Shown: piece by piece, positions 44,601 through 55,060 of the stretch
Layout: the number at the start of each line of letters is the position of its first letter
How positions within the stretch are numbered: the stretch's first letter is position 1
From: Hemerocallis citrina
Lineage: Eukaryota; Streptophyta; Magnoliopsida; Asparagales; Asphodelaceae
Direction of reading: 5' to 3'
NCBI GenBank assembly: GCA_017893485.1
Contig: CM030359.1
Location: 35,013,994-35,077,993, forward strand
Length of the DNA: 64,000 nucleotides
The notes under the pieces: generated by a model
What the model saw: only the letters and a program-made list of their open reading frames with translations
Databases searched by the model: none
What the model was told of the DNA's origin: nothing
Position numbers and translations under genes: made by a program

Positions 44601-47378
44601 CTCCTGTATGAATCGGGCTTTCAGCAATTTGTCTACCTCCTCCTTGATAGCGAGCTGGCGCTCGGGGGCGAACTTGCGCCTCTTCTGCTGGACCGGCTTG
44701 GACCCCGGATCAACGCTGAGGCGGTGGACCAAGAGTTCTTCGGAGATACCGGGCATGTCTGCCGCCGACCATGCGAAGAGGTCTTGGTTGGCTCGGATGC
44801 ATTTCACAATATTCGAATATAGGGCGGACGGAAGGGCCTTGCTGACGTAGAACTTACGGGTCGGCTCCTGCTCCGAGAAGAGTACCTCCTCCAACTCGTC
44901 TACTGGTTCGGAGGTTGGCCGAGCAGCATCTTGAGGGATCTCGAGTGTTTCTAAGGAGAGGACGGGTCCGAGGGTGGAAGTCATATAACATTTGCGGGCT
45001 TGCTCCTGGTTGCCCCTCACTTCTCCCACTCCAGCCCGAGTGGGGAACTTCATTTTGAGATGATAGGCAGACGGGACGGCTTCGAGAGCGGCCAGGCCGG
45101 GCCGACCCAAAATGACGTTATAGGCCGCTGGGACGTCTACGACCATGAAATCCATTGACTCCGTGCGGGTGGTAGGAGTTTTGCCTGCTGTGACATCGAG
45201 GGTTATCACCCCTTCGATCGTCACCGGCACTCCCGTGAACCCATGGAGTGTGTACCCGGCGGGCTTGAGTCTGTCTCGGGAGAGCTTCAGCCCCTTAAAA
45301 GCATCGAGGAATAGGATGTTTACGGAGGAACCGTTATCTACTAAGATCCTTTCGACTTTGAAATTGGCCATGTGAAGGTTGATGACGAGTGCGTCACAAT
45401 GAGGGGTGCGAACGCCTTCGAGATCTTCATCAGAGAAGGTGACGGGCACTCCGAGGCCTTTGGGAGGAGGGGTGGCTCGGACTGAGTTAACTTCTCTTAT
45501 AAAGGCTTTCCGAGAAGAATTCGAGGAGCCCCCCATTGGACCCCCATGGATAAGGTGGAGAACTCGTTCTTCCTCAAACTCTGGCGTTTCTTCTCGCTCT
45601 GGACGTTTGTTAGCCCCCCGAGGCTGGGGAGGAGGTTCGGCCCCATCCTTTCTTACAAACTTCGCCAGCTGCCCCCTCTGGATGAGGGCTTCGATCTCGT
45701 TTCTCAGGGCACGACAGTCGTTGGTATCATGTCCGTGGTCCCGGTGATAGCGGCACCATTTCTCTTTATCTCTTCTTTTGGCAGGGGTGTTCATCTTTGG
45801 AGCTGGAGGCAAGATCCCTTCTTTTTCGACTTCCATGAAAATGGCGGAGATGTTTGTGGTGAGGGGAGTAAACTTTTCAAATCTAGGGGGAGGCCGGCGC
45901 TGGCCGGCATTATCCTTCTGAAACTTTTTGGGTCCCTCTTCTTCCGCTCCCTTCCTCTTGGACCCGGAGGCGGTTGCTTCCCAGTTGGGCGGTTCCTCGG
46001 CCTCTTCAGCTCGGATGTACTTTTCAGTGCGGAGGAGGAGGTCAGAAAAGTCATGTGGCGGTTTCTTGGCAAGGGAGGAGCGGAGGTTGGAATTTAGGAT
46101 ATTGGATTGGAACGCCGCGGTAGCGACGGATTGGTCGAGGGATGCGATGGTTCTGGCCTCGGCTGTGAACCTCTTCACGTAGTCCCTCAATTTCTCCCCC
46201 TTCTGCTGACGGAGGTGCAATAGGGAGATGCTGGTCTTCTCGGCCCTTCGGCTGCTGACGAAATGGGTGATGAACAGGGTTTCGAACTGTTCGAAGGAGA
46301 ATATCGACGCCGGGGCAAGACGAGAGTACCATTCTCGAGCTGGGCCTTTCAGAGTTGCAGTGAATGTTTTGCAGAGGAGGGCGTCGGAAGCTTGATGGAG
46401 GAGCATCAAAGTCTTAAAGCTTTCGATGTGGTCAACTGGATCGGTCTCCCCAGTGTAGTTCTCGAACTGGGGAGGTTTGAAACCGAAGGGAACAGGAGCA
46501 TCCACTATGGTCCGGGAGAACGGGGGTCGGCTAGGACGGAGGGTCCTTCCCCTGAGTTCTTCTTCTCGGTTCATCTGTCCCAAGAGTTTTTCCACCTCGT
46601 TCAGGCGGCGGTTCATGGTGTCATCTCTCCGACGGTGATATGCCGAGCCACGGGACTCGTCTTCGTATGAGAGGGAGCGAAGGCTGCGGCGATGGTGGCT
46701 TCTAGAACGTCGAGGACTCGGGGTGCGTCTGGAATTGGTAGGAGTGGGTCGAGGAGAAGGGGACCGTCGGCGAGGGCTTCGGACCGGAGGAGGGGATGGG
46801 GCCCTTTGCTCATTGGGGTTCTGACGGAGGTTGAGGGCCTGTTGTACCATTGCTTGGAGTTGTTGGAACTCGGCACGGGTGATGGGTGCCTCATTGTTCC
46901 TGTGCTGCTGCCGATCCGCTGGAGAGTGCCTCCTTCGGTAGTGATCGGGGGAGTCCTTTCTCCCTCTTCGGACGGGGGACCTCCTGCGCTCTCGGTGTCG
47001 GGGGGATTGCTCTCGCTGGCGGGAGGCTTCCCCCCGAGCCCGCTTCTCATCCAGATGGCGACGAAGGTCGTCATCTTCCGGGCGTTTTGGAGGGGCATCG
47101 CGGCGACCAGAGGCTCGGGGATGATGGGAGGCCATGGAGGCACTGGAGGCAGTGTGGTTGGGTATGTTCTCTTGGTGAAGAGGCTGTTTCTGGGGGTTAG
47201 GCCCCTTCGGATCAGGATGTGGAGGGTTCCGCTGGAGCGGCTCTTCCACGGTAGGAGGGAGTTGCCCTTGTTGCTGAGCGGGATCAGGAAGGACTTCTTG
47301 CTGGTCAGGGTTGGGCGCTCGGTTGGAGCCCCTAGATCTGACTTTGCGAGGCGGCATGGCTGGAGAAAACCTGTTCAC
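41649..47378 (-). CDS. gag-pol: Tat gag-pol polyprotein, intact, 1909 residues
   Basis: A single frame encodes the structural protein and all enzymes for copying and inserting the element. Approximate residues: Arg/Pro/Ser-rich N-part 1-290; gag domain 300-420; zinc knuckle CRYHRDHGHDTNDC near 541; aspartic protease VDNGSS near 678 with ILGRPG near 755; reverse transcriptase with YVDDM near 1047; first RNase H about 1180-1300; second archaeal-type RNase H about 1325-1450 (YVDGSS, NNEAEYEAL, SDSQLVV); integrase HHCC zinc finger about 1555-1600 and D..D..E core about 1624-1721; no chromodomain. The dual RNase H and lack of chromodomain mark Tat. I used the first Met, 33 bases after the PBS. No frameshift separates gag and pol. 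It is related to the broken copy at 52337-59595. Confidence 0.96.
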   Translation of the reverse strand: MNRFSPAMPPRKVRSRGSNRAPNPDQQEVLPDPAQQQGQLPPTVEEPLQRNPPHPDPKGPNPQKQPLHQENIPNHTASSASMASHHPRASGRRDAPPKRPEDDDLRRHLDEKRARGEASRQREQSPRHRERRRSPVRRGRKDSPDHYRRRHSPADRQQHRNNEAPITRAEFQQLQAMVQQALNLRQNPNEQRAPSPPPVRSPRRRSPSPRPTPTNSRRTPSPRRSRSHHRRSLRSLSYEDESRGSAYHRRRDDTMNRRLNEVEKLLGQMNREEELRGRTLRPSRPPFSRTIVDAPVPFGFKPPQFENYTGETDPVDHIESFKTLMLLHQASDALLCKTFTATLKGPAREWYSRLAPASIFSFEQFETLFITHFVSSRRAEKTSISLLHLRQQKGEKLRDYVKRFTAEARTIASLDQSVATAAFQSNILNSNLRSSLAKKPPHDFSDLLLRTEKYIRAEEAEEPPNWEATASGSKRKGAEEEGPKKFQKDNAGQRRPPPRFEKFTPLTTNISAIFMEVEKEGILPPAPKMNTPAKRRDKEKWCRYHRDHGHDTNDCRALRNEIEALIQRGQLAKFVRKDGAEPPPQPRGANKRPEREETPEFEEERVLHLIHGGPMGGSSNSSRKAFIREVNSVRATPPPKGLGVPVTFSDEDLEGVRTPHCDALVINLHMANFKVERILVDNGSSVNILFLDAFKGLKLSRDRLKPAGYTLHGFTGVPVTIEGVITLDVTAGKTPTTRTESMDFMVVDVPAAYNVILGRPGLAALEAVPSAYHLKMKFPTRAGVGEVRGNQEQARKCYMTSTLGPVLSLETLEIPQDAARPTSEPVDELEEVLFSEQEPTRKFYVSKALPSALYSNIVKCIRANQDLFAWSAADMPGISEELLVHRLSVDPGSKPVQQKRRKFAPERQLAIKEEVDKLLKARFIQEVNYPEWLSNVVMVEKSNGTWRICIDFTDLNKACHKDPFPLPSIDTLIDATSGHELLSFMDAFSGYNQIRMFPPDIPKTSFVTDQGLYCYRVMPFGLKNAGATYQRLVDKVFQAQIGRNMEVYVDDMLVKSIRGVDHETDLQEAFDVLRKHNMRLNPNKCAFGVSSGKFLGFMVSQRGIEANPEKIRAILDMAPPRNVKEVQKLTGRLAAIGRFLSKSGEKCLPFFKALRGTKGFEWGQPQQDSFDQLKAYLVNPPLLSKPIPGEPLYLYLAASEQTLSAVLVREEERTQKPIYYVSKVLRDAELRYPKIEKIGYALIMAARKLRPYFQSHSVVVLTDQPLKQILHKPETSGRLMKWSIELSQHDITYQPRTAIKAQALAEFIVETTIPDPEQTTKDPPIWSVYVDGSSCNEGSGAGVILAGPDDFVLQYSLQINFKASNNEAEYEALIAGLGMARNAGARCLQIFSDSQLVVNQVLGEYEARDDRMVKYLAKVKSLMALFEEALIRRIPREENAQADALSKLASSSLQGLEQTVLIEVLLKPSIEDEAFNSVETLPLPLEDNWMKPLVEFLRDGLLPRDPKEARKIRTRAERYIMVEGILYKRSFTQVDGRPYLRCLSPGQADYALQELHEGIGGAHSGSRALARKVLNYGYYWPTLLRDAERHVRQCTSCQKYSDIRRLPQAPLSSLSSPIPFAMWGMDLLGPFPPAPGQLKFLVVAVDYFSKWVEAEPLATITEHRVVQFFWKNVICRFGVPRVVVTDNGTQFAGAAFRALCEDLTIQHRFSSVSHPQSNGQAENANRQILSGIKKRLDKCSKGLWVDQLPNVLWNYRTTKRTPTGESPFNLTYGSEALIPLEVGIPSPRLVDFEEEQNARELRTSLDLIDEIRERAAIRQQSYRRRIELAYNKRVRPTDLKEGDLVLRKLAISFPGQKSKLAPNWEGPYKVSKVIRPGAYKLEDLEGREIPRTWNADHLLKYQEKATPPI

Positions 47379-47410
47379 CGGGAAGAGGAGAGGTCTCTAT
47401 TCGTTAGTTT

Positions 47411-47426
47411 CCCACAGACGGCGCCA
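47411..47426 (-). other. Primer binding site of young Tat
   Basis: The minus strand reads TGGCGCCGTCTGTGGG three bases after the 5' LTR. This motif is typical of plant Tat-group elements. I do not assign the tRNA. Confidence 0.85.
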
Positions 47427-47429
47427 ATC

Positions 47430-48091
47430 TGTTGCCGCTAAATTTGGTGTGGGGGCACACAGATAGAACTTGTGGATTCTTGGGGAAACTGAATAGAAAG
47501 ACCTGCGTACCTGTTCCGTTGGACCTCGATCGTCGTTCCCGCCGTACACCTGCAAAAAGTGCGAGACACTGGGGTTGTTCCCAGCGACGCACTCTCCGAC
47601 GCTCAAGTCAGTAATCTGGCAGACTATGAAAGAGCGTAAAAACTGGTGAAAGATTGATTACCTCTTAATGGAGATGGGTGAGGGGTATTTATAGGCGTCT
47701 TAGGGAACGGATTAGGAACGTAATCCTCGTGATCAGATATGGAATATTCTCCCCGTAAACATATTAGGAACGTAATCCGATAAGGTATATTCCATGTAAT
47801 CAGATAAGGAATTTAATCCCTAAATCCCGGTGAAAGGATAGACATGAATCAGGGCCGTTGATTAATACTAATCAGAGACCTTAATTCTATCCCTTCTGGA
47901 CCGGGTTTTCCGCGGGTTGAAACCCGCACCCGGTTGAGGGGGATCCGTTTGCGGGTAAGTGGATCTTCGCGGAAGACAACCATTACCCGCTTCAGACCCG
48001 TTGGTAGGTGAAACTACCGTTTTACCCCCGAGCTTCAAGATTCGTGCTCCATCTGGACGGTTCCGATTTAACCCCCTTTTTAGCCACATCA
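47430..48091 (-). mobile_element. 5' LTR of young Tat
   Basis: 662 bp. On the minus strand TATAAATACC (47684-47693) is a good TATA box, leaving a U3 of about 400 bp and R/U5 of about 230 bp. The word is conserved in the old Tat LTR near 7447. Confidence 0.95.
47684..47693 (-). promoter_or_regulatory. TATA box in young Tat 5' LTR
   Basis: The minus strand reads TATAAATACC within CGCCTATAAATACCCCTCAC. It is the likely core promoter for gag-pol. Confidence 0.6.
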
Positions 48092-48096
48092 GCTTC

Positions 48097-48166
48097 TATT
48101 GATGAGATATGATGTGTTTGTGGTCGTGCTGCTCAGACCCATTCCGCTGGACTAGACCTTCCTTTG
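48097..48166 (+). pseudogene. Old Tat antisense ORF remnant between two insertions
   Basis: Seventy bases lie between the young Tat duplication and the Tekay-C solo LTR. They continue the old antisense coiled-coil frame from 33822 and join to 51417. Too short for a domain. Confidence 0.5.
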
Positions 48167-51100
48167 TGTAGCGCCACAAATTCCCAACACTGGAAATTCG
48201 TAACATAATCCAGAATCTTACTACAAATAGTACATAATACAGAAAGATACATGAAATAAAAAACTTTTATTTGATAAATGTTATTATAATGTCCAAAAGG
48301 TACAAAAATTATTACAATAAAACTTTACAATGAACTCGGACAATGTCTCTCAAACTTGGATGCTTCACCTGACTCAAGTGCCTCCCGCTCGCACGATCGG
48401 CTAATCCTGCACTAACCAACTGTGGGCACGTCAGTTGAATGCAAGTAACGCAAGGCTGATAAAACCAGCGACTCCCCAACTCAACAATGAAAAGTATTAA
48501 TGCAAGAGAAAAATGTGCAGTTAGAACACAAGTGTGAGTATATGCCATGACCTAGAATCTAATGCACAGTTCTAAGAATGCACACAATGCTCCTACTCTA
48601 ATGCACACTTGATTTGTGCATCCCATACTACAAACTTCTGAAATCAAGCTCGCTTCCTCCTGATTGTAGAGTTTGATCCCTCTCCATGCATCCTACTCTT
48701 ATACTATTTTTTGATCCTGCCATTCATCTAGTGAATGATGAGGTTACAGTTGTTCGGTCCAATTCTAGTTCTGCAGTCATTAGTGGTGTCCTCGTTTTCC
48801 ACAATGCTCGGTCCCCGCAGTCCCACTGCTCCGGACCTCAACCAAAAGCTGCCATGAGCATAAAGGTGGCCCAACGGTAACCCCACTCACCGAGACGCCT
48901 AGAGTCTTACCCACCTTTTGGGGTCTTACTCTAGCTCCCTGCCTGTACTGATCAACATAGAACTTGACAGATTCGTAGGGTCCATTCCCTACTTCTGACA
49001 GTAGCACCTCCCGTTCTTATCACTCGAACCCAAGAATTAACAGACGAGACTAAGTCACCCGTTCCCCATAACGGAGGAGACGGCGACGCACGTGTCCCCT
49101 TGACAGGCGAGTACAATCACCCGACTAGTGCATGTCCTATCAAATAAATAACATGCTTGGTCATAGGTTACTGACCCTTACTTAGAACTCATGCTAGACT
49201 TATTAAGACAATTAATTATCTTTTATTAGTGAGATGATTAGTGAAATACTGGACGACCACTTGCTAGTTAACTACCTAGTCTTTTATTCAACTTAGCTGC
49301 CTTGGGTTAAACCCAACCCGGTCTCTAACTCAGACCAAGGATTGACCTGACCTGATCTCAACTTGACCTAGTGATGACAGTGATTCGACCTCGTCAGTCG
49401 CTGTCTGCCCTCTTGCTTGGATTTCGACCCTATCTCCATCCTGCGATCAACCCTCCTTGCTTAGCGATCAGCCGGCGCACGAAGGCTGTCCTCATCCAAG
49501 GTACTGGAGGTCACAAGGCTACTAGCGACCCCAATATCATGCAATAAGTCATAGGGTACGGATCACCAACTATGTCACTAGCAAACTAAAGGTGAATAAT
49601 TGAGAACAAGTGTGTCAAAGCAAAAATGAGGCAAGAGTTGCTCAAATCTAAAGAAACACATTAGGTGCGACAAGCACAACTCTAACATAATCAAACACGA
49701 CTCAAGTGTCAGAATAAACATTATTTAAGTCAATTCTAAAGCCCCAGTATGATGCAATCATATAATCAAACAAAACGGTAAGTCAACTAGTTTTCATCTG
49801 CAGTTATGATGTTTTGGAAAAATCACTATAAATCACAACTTAATGAAATTTCAAGTTCTTAGGTTCTTTGGAAAGATCTTTAATTCTAATTTAACATCTC
49901 AGTTGAAAACTTTCTCAAAATACTTCATTTCAGGAAAAAAAAGTAGTCATAACTGATGAGCATGTAAAACTTCCAGATCTGATGGAATTATCGGCCAGTT
50001 GCACCAATAAGCACATTTAAAATAACAAATGAACAGATAAATTTTTAAACTTTGGTAGGAAGGTCCCAAACACATAGAATCATCACATATCCAAAATTTA
50101 TAAAAAAAACTCAAAGCACGGAGGAAGATATGATATTTTGAAATAGATGTAAATTACCACACAGAAATAGCACCGTTTCTTAACAGTAGCGGCAAGTTGC
50201 ATTTTAAAGAGATAACATTTTTTAAACTTGGCAGAAATATTCCACATTGACTTAAGATGCTACTAAAAAATTTCAAGTCTAAATTCCATCATGACACAAA
50301 GTTATGATTTTTATAAGTCAAGCATGTTAATTCAACAGAGTAGAAATTTTATCCTTGAACCAGCAACAAGATTGAATTTTTTTCAGATAGAAAACCACAT
50401 CCAAAATTTACAAAATTAGGTAGAGTTATACTAGACATGCATGAGAAGCCATAGTAAAAAATTTAGCTATAAATTCGTATTAACCATGGAGATATAAATT
50501 TTAGAAGTCAAGCATGATCATTCTAACCAAAACAGTAAGATAATTCAATATCAGCAGCAAATGATCTTTTTTAAAATATCAACCCTTATCCAAAATTTAC
50601 GAAATAATGTGGAGCTCATATGTACATAGTCAAGATGATACCATAGAAGTTTCAAGTCTAAATTTCATAATGATACAAAGTTATGAATTTTCTAATCATC
50701 TCATGTTAATTCTTAACAAGATTCAACCTTTATCTATCAATTGGCAATCTCAGCTTAAATGCGTAAGTTACAAGATACAAAATCACATTCATGCCATCTA
50801 GCAAGCCAAAAAAAAAATTAATATTTTATCACCCAAAAAGAAACCCCCAACATGCATAGAGTTGAGAAAAGTCACCCACTTTGAAGTTTGTTCATGATCT
50901 CTTCTTCAAATTCTTTGTCCTTTCTTGATTGGTTCCTCCTCCTAGCTCCTTGCTCCTACCACTTCTCTACCTAATCTTAGATGAAGAAAGATTTCTACTT
51001 TCTCTTTTTGAAGTTGAAGAAATGCTCGAAAATGAGAAAAATCTAGGATTTTGAAGGAAGAAGTTTTAGGGCTAGAAATGAAGAAGGAGATGATAGATGG

Positions 51101-51411
51101 CATTTAGGAGGTTTAAATAAGGAGGGGGATTGATTGGGTGGCCGGCTAGGGTGAGAGGGGGTGAAGGAGAGGGGGGTGACCATAACCCCAAAACAAACTC
51201 ATAGTTTTAATAGTGGTTTATGGTTTAATTGGTGGTTTAGGATTTTATTTGTATGGATAATTATACATATATATACACACATACAATATATACATATATA
51301 TGTACATATAAATCACAATGCATGCCCAAATATTTATTAGAAAAGCTTGCATAAAAACAAAAATATTTTTATTCAAAAAAATAATGATTAGTATTTTCTG
51401 GGGACCTTACA
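48167..51411 (-). mobile_element. Solo LTR 'Tekay-C'
   Basis: 3245 bp with ends TGTAGCGCC and GACCTTACA and duplication CTTTG (48162-48166 and 51412-51416). It shares words with the Tekay-A LTR (CTGTGGGCACGTCAGTT near 48420; TAATGCACACTT..CATCCCATACTAC near 48600), so it is a distant relative. The minus orientation is inferred from TGTAAGGTCCCC as the 5' end. There is no second LTR, no internal region and no convincing ORF. Confidence 0.85.
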
Positions 51412-52336
51412 CTTTGAGTTGCTGAGGAGGTAGGGGTGACTCCTCCGTGGTTATGAGGATACGTAAGCAGATCGTATCTCTCAACCGGAACATCCCCTTG
51501 CCTCGAGGGAGCAAAGATGACTTTGACGGAAACTTGTAAACTTGTTGAACTTGCTCTTAATGTGTTCTTTTACCTCGTAATGAGAAGTTGATGTGAAATG
51601 AAAAAAATCTTTTTAATGTTCAAGTATTGTCTCTGCTGCCTTTGTTGTGTCGTGACCTTTTAGTTGGATAGCGAAGGCAACTCAGCTGGACCCTGGATTC
51701 ATTGTATTCTTATTTTGGCAAGTTGTGGGAGTAGGTCTACAAAGGGGGTTAGACCCAAAAATTGCTTGTCAAGGGAGTTAATGAATTGTAAGAGTCATTT
51801 CGAGCGGCGAGTTGAACTCTGGACTTACTTGTTTACAAGCCGCTATAGTGACTCCAAGCCACGAGTATAGACTCCAAACTTGTGGTTTTAAAGTGTTAAC
51901 GAGTTTTAGGAGCAGATCAAAAGGTGGGTCCAGCTCTAACCTTGCTTAGTTGAAAGTTGATAGAGCAACTTTGAGCCATGGATATCGACTCCATACAAGT
52001 TTTTTTACGGGATTAATGAGTTTTAGGAGCATATCGAATGGCAAGTCGAGCTCTGACCTTGCTTGCTTACTTGCAAGTTGCTAGAGCGACTCTGAGCAAT
52101 GGGTAGGGACTCCGAACAAGTTGTTTTAGAATAGTCTTTGGTGTGGCTTAGGAGAATGGTTGAACACCTTACTCATTATTTGCATTGAGATATTTGTACA
52201 ATGAGTTTGCAAAAGAAAATACTAAAGTTTTATTAAAAAAATAAACTAATTAATTGCTTTAAATGCAAGCCTTTATTACATGCTCTGGCCGTAATAAGTG
52301 TCGACCATATTACATGTCTTGTCTAAAAGAACCCAA
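51412..52336. other. Old Tat region between antisense ORF tail and integrase
   Basis: 51417 to about 51520 aligns with the end of the young antisense ORF (ACATCCCCTTGCCTCG against GCATCCCCGTACCTCG). The stretch 51850-52130 holds repeats of about 110-120 bp (TTTTAGGAGCA.., GACTCCAAAC..) like those at 41036-41485. There is no intact gene. Confidence 0.65.
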
Positions 52337-53631
52337 AGGAGGGTGTTAAGCACCCTTGCTAAACTTCATAAGATGCTTAGTGTTCCAAGTTCTTGATATC
52401 TTCTCTCTCCCCACCCCCCAGTCTTCAAGTTGGTAAGCTCATGGGAGAACGACTTTGGAGATTTTGTAAGGTCCGTCCTAGTTTGGAGCAAGCTTGCGCC
52501 TCTTGTGTTGATCGAAGATCTCAAGCTTTCAAAGAACAATGTCTCCTTCCTTGATGTTTGTCAGGCGCACCTTCTTATTGTAAAACTTCTCTACCCTTTG
52601 TTGATAGATGTTACTCTGTATGGTGTACTTTTCACAGACCTCTTTGACCAAGTCGAGGTTGGCACGGAGGCCTTCGGAGTTATGTTCTTCGTTGAAGGAG
52701 AGATAGTGGGGAGAGGGTAGTCCAACTTCTAGGGGTCAAAGCTTTAGTACCGAATGTGAGGTTGAATGGTGATTCTCTTGTAGGTGCTCTCTTCGTGGTC
52801 CTATTGGACCAAAGGACACTTGGGAGCTCTTCCACCCACAGGCCCTTGGCCGCCTCATTTAATCTTTTCTTGAGGATGTCTAGTATTTGTCGGTTGGCAT
52901 TCTTAGCTTGGCCATTGGTCTGGGGATGAGAGATGGAGGAAAAGCGTTGCTATATTCCTAAGTTGTTGCAAAACTTGCGAAACACCGTTGCCATGAATTG
53001 AGTCACATTCTTAATGAAGAGGATGCATGGAATCCCGAACCTACAGACTATGTTCTTCCAAAATAATCTCTGGATCCAGTGCTTGGTGATAGAGGCTAGT
53101 AGTTCTGCCTCGATCCACTTTGCAAAGTAATCGATGGCTACCACTAGAAAGTTCCTTTGTCCCGTCGTAAGGGGGAAAGGCCCAAGTAAATCCATCTCCA
53201 CATGGCGAAAGGGATGGGACTCGACATGGAACTGAGCTCAGCTTGAAGGGTTCACTTGATCGAAGAAAACCTTTTCCAAGGGGTGCAACGGCAAACATGC
53301 TCTCGGGCATCACTGAGGAGAGTTGGCCATACCCATGGTTTAGAACCTTTCGAGCTAGGGACTTTGCACCCATGCGACAACCGCCAAATCCCTCATGTAC
53401 TTCGCTGAGGGCATACTTGGCCTCTTTGGGAGAGATGCATTGGAGGTATGGTCGACCATCTACCAAGGTGTAGGAGCATTTGAATAGGACTCCATCCACT
53501 ACAATGTATCTTTCAGCTATGACCCGGATCCTTCTGGCCTCTCGTGGCTCTGCAGTGAGTGTTCCTTTGTTTAGGAAGTTGATCAAGGGCTTCCTCCTAT
53601 CATTTTTGGATGTCGGAGGGGTGATGAACAT
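52337..53631 (-). pseudogene. Old Tat integrase, broken
   Basis: Frames match the young integrase: an HEGFGG zinc-finger start, then DLLGPFP..VVAIDYFAKW and VCRFGIP core blocks. Frameshifts lie within the core (near 53230-53340), and the second Asp region is changed (FIKNVTQF where VTDNGTQF is expected), so a catalytic residue is lost. The C-terminal part runs to about 52390. Confidence 0.85.
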
Positions 53632-53899
53632 GATCTCCTAGGCATCTTTTCTCGATGCTTCGCTTGAGGAGGACTTCGATAAGCACTATGTGATCAAGCC
53701 CTTCGAAAGAAGAGGATGCCAGTAGCTTGTCCATGTTCCTCACATGGGATTCTGGTGACTTAAGCAACTTTGAATGTGGCTAAGATTTTCTTCATAAAGG
53801 CTGCGTACTTGATCATGTAGTCATCCCAGGCCTCATATCCGCCCGAGATTTGATTCACCACTAGTTGGGAGTCGTTGAACACTTTCACCTTTCGGGATC

Positions 53900-54507
53900 C
53901 TGCTTTCTGAGCTAGATGGAGGTCCACAACCAATGCTTCATACTTGGACTCGTTGTTGGAGGCTCGGAAGCTAAGGCAGAGCGAGTACTGGAGAGTAAAG
54001 TCATCCGGTCTGAGTAAGATTATACTAGCCTCACTCTCCTATTTGTAAGAGGAGCCATCAACATAGACGTTCCAGATAAGGGGTCTTCTTGCTCGTTGTG
54101 GGAATTGGGGATGCTGCTCTCTATTATGAATTTGGCCAAGGCTTTGGCCTTGGTCACCGTCCTTGACTTGTAGCTGGTGTCATACTGGCTTAGCTCGATG
54201 GACCACTTCATTAGCCATCCTGAGCTTTCCGAATTTTAGAGCAATTGTTTGAGGGGTTGGTTCGTGAGGACTACCACAAAGTGCACCTGGAAGTATAGGT
54301 AGAGCTTGTGGGCTGCCATGATTAGGGTGTAGGCCATTTTTCCATCTTGGAGTAGCGGAGCTCGGCATCATGGACTTCGGACACATAATAGATAGGCTTC
54401 TAGACTCCGTCCTCCTCTCGCACTAAGACAACACTTAGGGTCTGTTCTGAGGTAGGGAGGTAGATATAAAGGGTCTCTCCCATCTTGGGCTTGCTTAGTA
54501 GTGGGGG
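53900..54507 (-). pseudogene. Old Tat RNase H region, broken
   Basis: Blocks like MKWSIELSQYD, KALAKFIIE and NDSQLVVNQ match the two RNase H parts of the young element. Stops and frameshifts interrupt it. The 543-bp solo LTR at 54513 separates it from the RT part. Confidence 0.8.
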
Positions 54508-54610
54508 GTTAATGTAACGCCCCGGACCCCGCTCAGCTGTTCATGTGGCTACACGTGCACTCAATACGCGAACAAATAAAATCCTAATAACTGCCCACCA
54601 CGGCCGTGCT

Positions 54611-54926
54611 TCAAAGTGATTATACTCACTTTGTGGGGCCATTATGGAAAATCCACTCCGTCCATCATGTTTATCATGCTAATGGATGTATGTATAGGAA
54701 AAAACAAATGGTTTAGAGGTCATTCACCCATGCATCATGTGGTTGAAAAATGAACGATTTCAACAGTAATATAAATCGAACCACAAATTAGACCCACATG
54801 ATGCATGGGTGAATGACCTCGAAACAACTTGATTTTTTTTACACTTACATCTATTAGCATGATAAACATGATGGACGGAGTGGATCTTCCATAATGGCCC
54901 TACCAAGTGAGTATAATGACTTTGTA
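54611..54926. repeat. Long inverted repeat (arms about 130 bp)
   Basis: The left arm carries CCACTCCGTCCATCATG and the right arm CATGATGGACGGAGTGG, and likewise CACCCATGCATCATGTGG and CCACATGATGCATGGGTG. It is followed by a TA microsatellite, as is the foldback at 466-793, but the sequences are unrelated. Confidence 0.85.
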
Positions 54927-54965
54927 TGAGGAAAATTTCCTCATACAAATATGAGGCTCACATTA

Positions 54966-54968
<3 letters not shown>

Positions 54969-55031
<63 letters not shown>
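54969..55031. repeat. (TA)n microsatellite
   Basis: About 63 bp of TA repeats between the foldback and the end of the small solo LTR. Confidence 0.95.
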
Positions 55032-55034
<3 letters not shown>

Positions 55035-55060
55035 TCTTAAGTACGGGGTGTTACAGTTAA

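Larger units (their letters stand above)
33823..48091 (-). mobile_element. Young, apparently complete Tat-lineage LTR retrotransposon
   Basis: The 14,269-bp element is flanked by GCTTC (33818-33822 and 48092-48096). Its LTRs are 33823-34484 and 47430-48091, each 662 bp. I count two differences, so insertion was recent. On the minus strand the order is 5' LTR, PBS, one gag-pol ORF, 214-bp repeats, a 70-bp array, an antisense gene region, a large 70-bp array, the polypurine tract and the 3' LTR. A second (archaeal-type) RNase H, no chromodomain and an antisense ORF after integrase define the Tat lineage. All parts needed for autonomy appear intact. Confidence 0.95.
54513..55055. mobile_element. 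Small solo LTR (543 bp) containing a foldback
   Basis: TGTAACGCCCCGG..CGGGGTGTTACA with duplication GTTAA (54508-54512 and 55056-55060), so LTR-type ends. Inside, arms at about 54611-54744 and 54794-54926 are reverse complements around a 50-bp loop. A TA run follows at 54969-55031. There is no ORF. It may be a solo LTR that a foldback MITE entered, or an LTR with built-in dyad symmetry. Orientation is unknown. Confidence 0.75.

Noticed and set aside
46692..47441. 249-codon plus-strand frame opposite gag
   Set aside because: Antisense shadow of the Arg/Pro-rich gag N-part.
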